Source: Oleispirillum sp965228165 (lineage in GTDB: Bacteria > Pseudomonadota > Alphaproteobacteria > Rhodospirillales > Rhodospirillaceae). From it: a stretch of DNA of 64,000 nt. How positions within the stretch are numbered: position 1 is the stretch's first letter; each line of letters opens with the position of its first letter. This document shows, in pieces, positions 62,196 to 64,000 of the stretch. Position numbers and translations under genes: made by a program. The notes beneath the pieces were generated by a model, which was given only the letters and a program-made list of their open reading frames with translations, did not search any database and had not been told where the DNA came from. Where the stretch lies: contig CBDDHB010000002.1 in NCBI GenBank assembly GCA_965228165.1, forward strand, positions 310,001 to 374,000. Direction: 5' to 3'.

Positions 62196-63536
62196 TCACA
62201 GAAGGATGGATATAGGGTCTTCAAGCAGACTCTTAACCAGTCCGAGGAATTTCGCTCCCAGCGCGCCGTCGATGCAGCGATGATCGCAGGAGAGAGTCAG
62301 GTTCATTGCGTTGGCGATGGCGAGCGCGCCGTCCCGCGCCACCGGGCGCGGCTCCGAAGCGCCGACCGCCAGCAGCATCGACTGCGGCGGGTTGATGATC
62401 GCGGCGAATTCCCGCACCCCGTACATGCCGAGGTTGGAAATGCTGAAGGTGCCGCCCTGGTATTCCTCGGGCTTCAGCTTGCCGTCGCGGGCGCGAGCGG
62501 CCAGATCGCGCATTTCGTCCGAGACCGCGCCCAGGGATTTGGCCTCGGCGCCGCGCACGATCGGGGTGATCAGCCCGGCGGGGGTCGCCACCGCCACCGA
62601 AACGTCGGAGCGGGAATACATCCGCATCGCCTCGTCGGTCCACGAGACGTTGGCCTCCGGCATGCGCTTCAGCGCCAGCGCCGAGGCGCGGATGATGAAG
62701 TCGTTGACCGAGACCTTCGGCCCGCCGGTCTTCTGCACGCGGGCGTTGATCTGCTCGCGCAGGGCCAGCAGGTCGTCGAGAACCACTTCCATGGTGACGT
62801 AGAAGTGCGGCACCGTCTGCTTGGATTCGGTCAGCCTGCGGGCGATCACCTTGCGCATGGTGCTGTGCGGCACTTCGGCGAAGGGCGCGTCGGCGGCGGG
62901 AAGCGCCGCGACCGGGGGCTTCGGCGCGGGCGCGGCGGCGGCCGGAGGCTTGATCGCCGAGGCCAGCGCCATCGCGGCCTCCAGCTCCGCGTCGATGCCG
63001 TCGCCGGAGGCCTTCGCCGCCTCGACGTCGGCGCGGACGATGCGGCCCTTCGGCCCGCTGCCCCGGATTCGGGACAGGTCGATCCCCGCCTCCGCCGCGA
63101 TGCGGCGAGCTAGGGGCGAGGCGAACACCCGCCCACCCGAAGGGGCGGGTTTGGGTGCGGCGACGTCGAAGCCGCCGAAGCCCATGGCGAGTCCGGCCAT
63201 CGGAACCTCCGCCGCAGGGGCCGGAGCCTTCGGCGCGGGCGCCGCCGCCGAAGCCGCGGGCGCGGCGGAGGCGGTCAGGGCCGAGGCGTCCTCCCCCTCT
63301 TCCAGCAGCAGGGCGATCGGCGCGTTGACCGCGACGCCCTGGGTTCCGGCGGGAACCAGGATCTTGCCCATCGTCCCCTCGTCCACGGCTTCCAGTTCCA
63401 TCGTCGCCTTGTCGGTTTCGATCTCGGCGATCAGCGTCCCGGCGGAAACCGCCTCGCCTTCCTTGACCAGCCAGCGGGCCAGGTTGCCTTCGGTCATCGT
63501 CGGCGACAGGGCGGGCATCAGAATCTGTATCGGCAT
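62196..63536 (-). CDS. pdhC: Pyruvate dehydrogenase dihydrolipoyl acetyltransferase (E2)
   Basis: Core of the pyruvate dehydrogenase complex. The 446-residue protein has one lipoyl domain (lipoyl Lys in AEIETDKATMELEAVDEG), an Ala/Pro linker, a peripheral subunit-binding domain (FASPLARRIAAEAGIDLSRIRGSGPKGRIVRADVE), a second linker, and the catalytic domain ending in the CDHRCIDGALGAKF active site (HxxxDG). The pattern ALSPTMTEG is characteristic of PDH E2 rather than 2-oxoglutarate E2. It lies 22 bases after pdhB. Confidence 0.95.
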   Translation of the reverse strand: MPIQILMPALSPTMTEGNLARWLVKEGEAVSAGTLIAEIETDKATMELEAVDEGTMGKILVPAGTQGVAVNAPIALLLEEGEDASALTASAAPAASAAAPAPKAPAPAAEVPMAGLAMGFGGFDVAAPKPAPSGGRVFASPLARRIAAEAGIDLSRIRGSGPKGRIVRADVEAAKASGDGIDAELEAAMALASAIKPPAAAAPAPKPPVAALPAADAPFAEVPHSTMRKVIARRLTESKQTVPHFYVTMEVVLDDLLALREQINARVQKTGGPKVSVNDFIIRASALALKRMPEANVSWTDEAMRMYSRSDVSVAVATPAGLITPIVRGAEAKSLGAVSDEMRDLAARARDGKLKPEEYQGGTFSISNLGMYGVREFAAIINPPQSMLLAVGASEPRPVARDGALAIANAMNLTLSCDHRCIDGALGAKFLGLVKSLLEDPISILL

Positions 63537-63558
63537 GATCTCTCTTCTCCCCTTCCCG

Positions 63559-64000
63559 TCAGCGGGCGCAAACCGCCTTGACCGCAGCGACGATGTCGGC
63601 GACTTCCGGCAACGCCAGTTTCTCCAGGTTGACCGCATAGGGCAGCGGCACGTCCTTGCCGGTGACGCGCAAGGGCGGCGCGTCCAGCCAGTCGAAGGCG
63701 TATTCCGAAATCAGGGCGATGATTTCGGAACCGATGCCCGCATAGGGCCATCCTTCCTCGACCGAAACGATGCGGCTGGTCTTCTTCACCGAATGGACGA
63801 CGGTCGGCAGGTCCAGGGGGCGCAGGGTGCGCAGGTCGATCACCTCCGCCTCGATGCCGTCCTTGGCCAGCGCCTCGGCGGCGGCCAGCGCCACCCCCAC
63901 CATGCGCGAGAAGGCGGTGATGGTGACGTGCGATCCGGCGCGCTTGATCGCGGCACGGCCCAGCGGCACCAGATGATCCGGATCCTCCGGCACCTCGAAG
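63559..64000 (-). CDS. pdhB: Pyruvate dehydrogenase E1 beta subunit, C-terminal part
   Basis: The C-terminal ~147 residues of E1 beta are visible: VTITAFSRMVGVALAAAEALAKDGIEAEVIDLRTLRPLD, SVEEGWPYAGIGSEIIALI, LRVTGKDVPLPYAVNLEKLALP. The gene continues past the right edge of the window, so the N-terminus, with the thiamine diphosphate-contacting residues, is not seen. It is transcribed first in the visible pdhB-pdhC-lpd-lipA run. Confidence 0.94.
   Translation of the reverse strand, partial: FEVPEDPDHLVPLGRAAIKRAGSHVTITAFSRMVGVALAAAEALAKDGIEAEVIDLRTLRPLDLPTVVHSVKKTSRIVSVEEGWPYAGIGSEIIALISEYAFDWLDAPPLRVTGKDVPLPYAVNLEKLALPEVADIVAAVKAVCAR

Noticed and set aside
59857..62283. 808-residue open frame antisense to lipA and lpdA
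   Set aside because: Shadow frame with low-complexity composition over two clear genes.

Overview
The window is a GC-rich stretch of an alphaproteobacterial chromosome. It is almost certainly Rhodospirillales: the gene order and protein wording resemble Rhodospirillum/Magnetospirillum-type genomes, but the genus cannot be named from sequence alone. Evidence is the dusB-ntrB-ntrC-ntrY-ntrX-trkA-dat-hfq-hflX block, fused ispDF, a K+-independent-type membrane pyrophosphatase, the RSH-pdxJ-acpS-lepB-rnc-era-recO-parC operon, and a pdhB-pdhC-lpd-lipA-coq10 block. Coding density is high, many genes overlap by 1-4 bases, and I see no insertion sequence, prophage, integrase or CRISPR array. The content is essentially core housekeeping.

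Layout. 1-4.7 kb: ribH(partial)-nusB-thiL, a FliL-like membrane protein, and hppA. 4.7-9.8 kb: bamE (reverse), then a bc1 chaperone, DUF177 protein, rpmF-plsX-fabH, ihfA and a MerR regulator. 9.8-12 kb: tRNA-Pro, a small winged-helix-like protein, cutA, ispDF. 12-25 kb: dusB, the two nitrogen two-component systems, trkA, D-amino acid aminotransferase, HAD phosphatase, hfq, hflX, IMPase-family gene. 25-37 kb (mostly reverse): lipoprotein, mazG, nicotinamidase-like enzyme, MBL hydrolase-tatD-metG-holB-tmk-dac, rlpA, mltB, glk, tRNA-Ser. 37-39.4 kb: a duplicated half tRNA-Ser locus, an MFS transporter and a TRIC-like channel. 39.4-49.3 kb: reverse cluster folK-rpoZ-RSH-pdxJ-acpS-lepB-rnc-era-recO-parC. 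49.5-58.5 kb: NYN protein, family 5 uracil-DNA glycosylase, smpB, dapA, slt, bactofilin with an overlapping M23 peptidase, pgpA, pncC, rnk. 58.5-64 kb: palindromic repeat, ychJ-like, coq10-like, lipA, lpd, pdhC, pdhB(partial).

How the genes work together: phospholipid and fatty acid precursor synthesis (plsX, fabH, acpS, pgpA), envelope growth and cleavage (dac, rlpA, mltB, slt, M23, bactofilin, bamE, lepB), nitrogen/redox signalling (NtrBC, NtrYX) beside post-transcriptional control (Hfq), the stringent response (RSH, rpoZ), and the pyruvate dehydrogenase complex with its lipoylation enzyme.

The most notable observations are not a new system. They are: three conserved genes (hflX, the IMPase gene, rnc) each broken by one short indel; a FliL-like gene whose only well-spaced start is ACG, inside thiL; a perfect 90-bp duplication carrying the promoter and 5' half of tRNA-Ser; and two composite palindromic intergenic repeats. 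The clustered frameshifts look more like sequencing errors than biology, but only raw reads can settle that.
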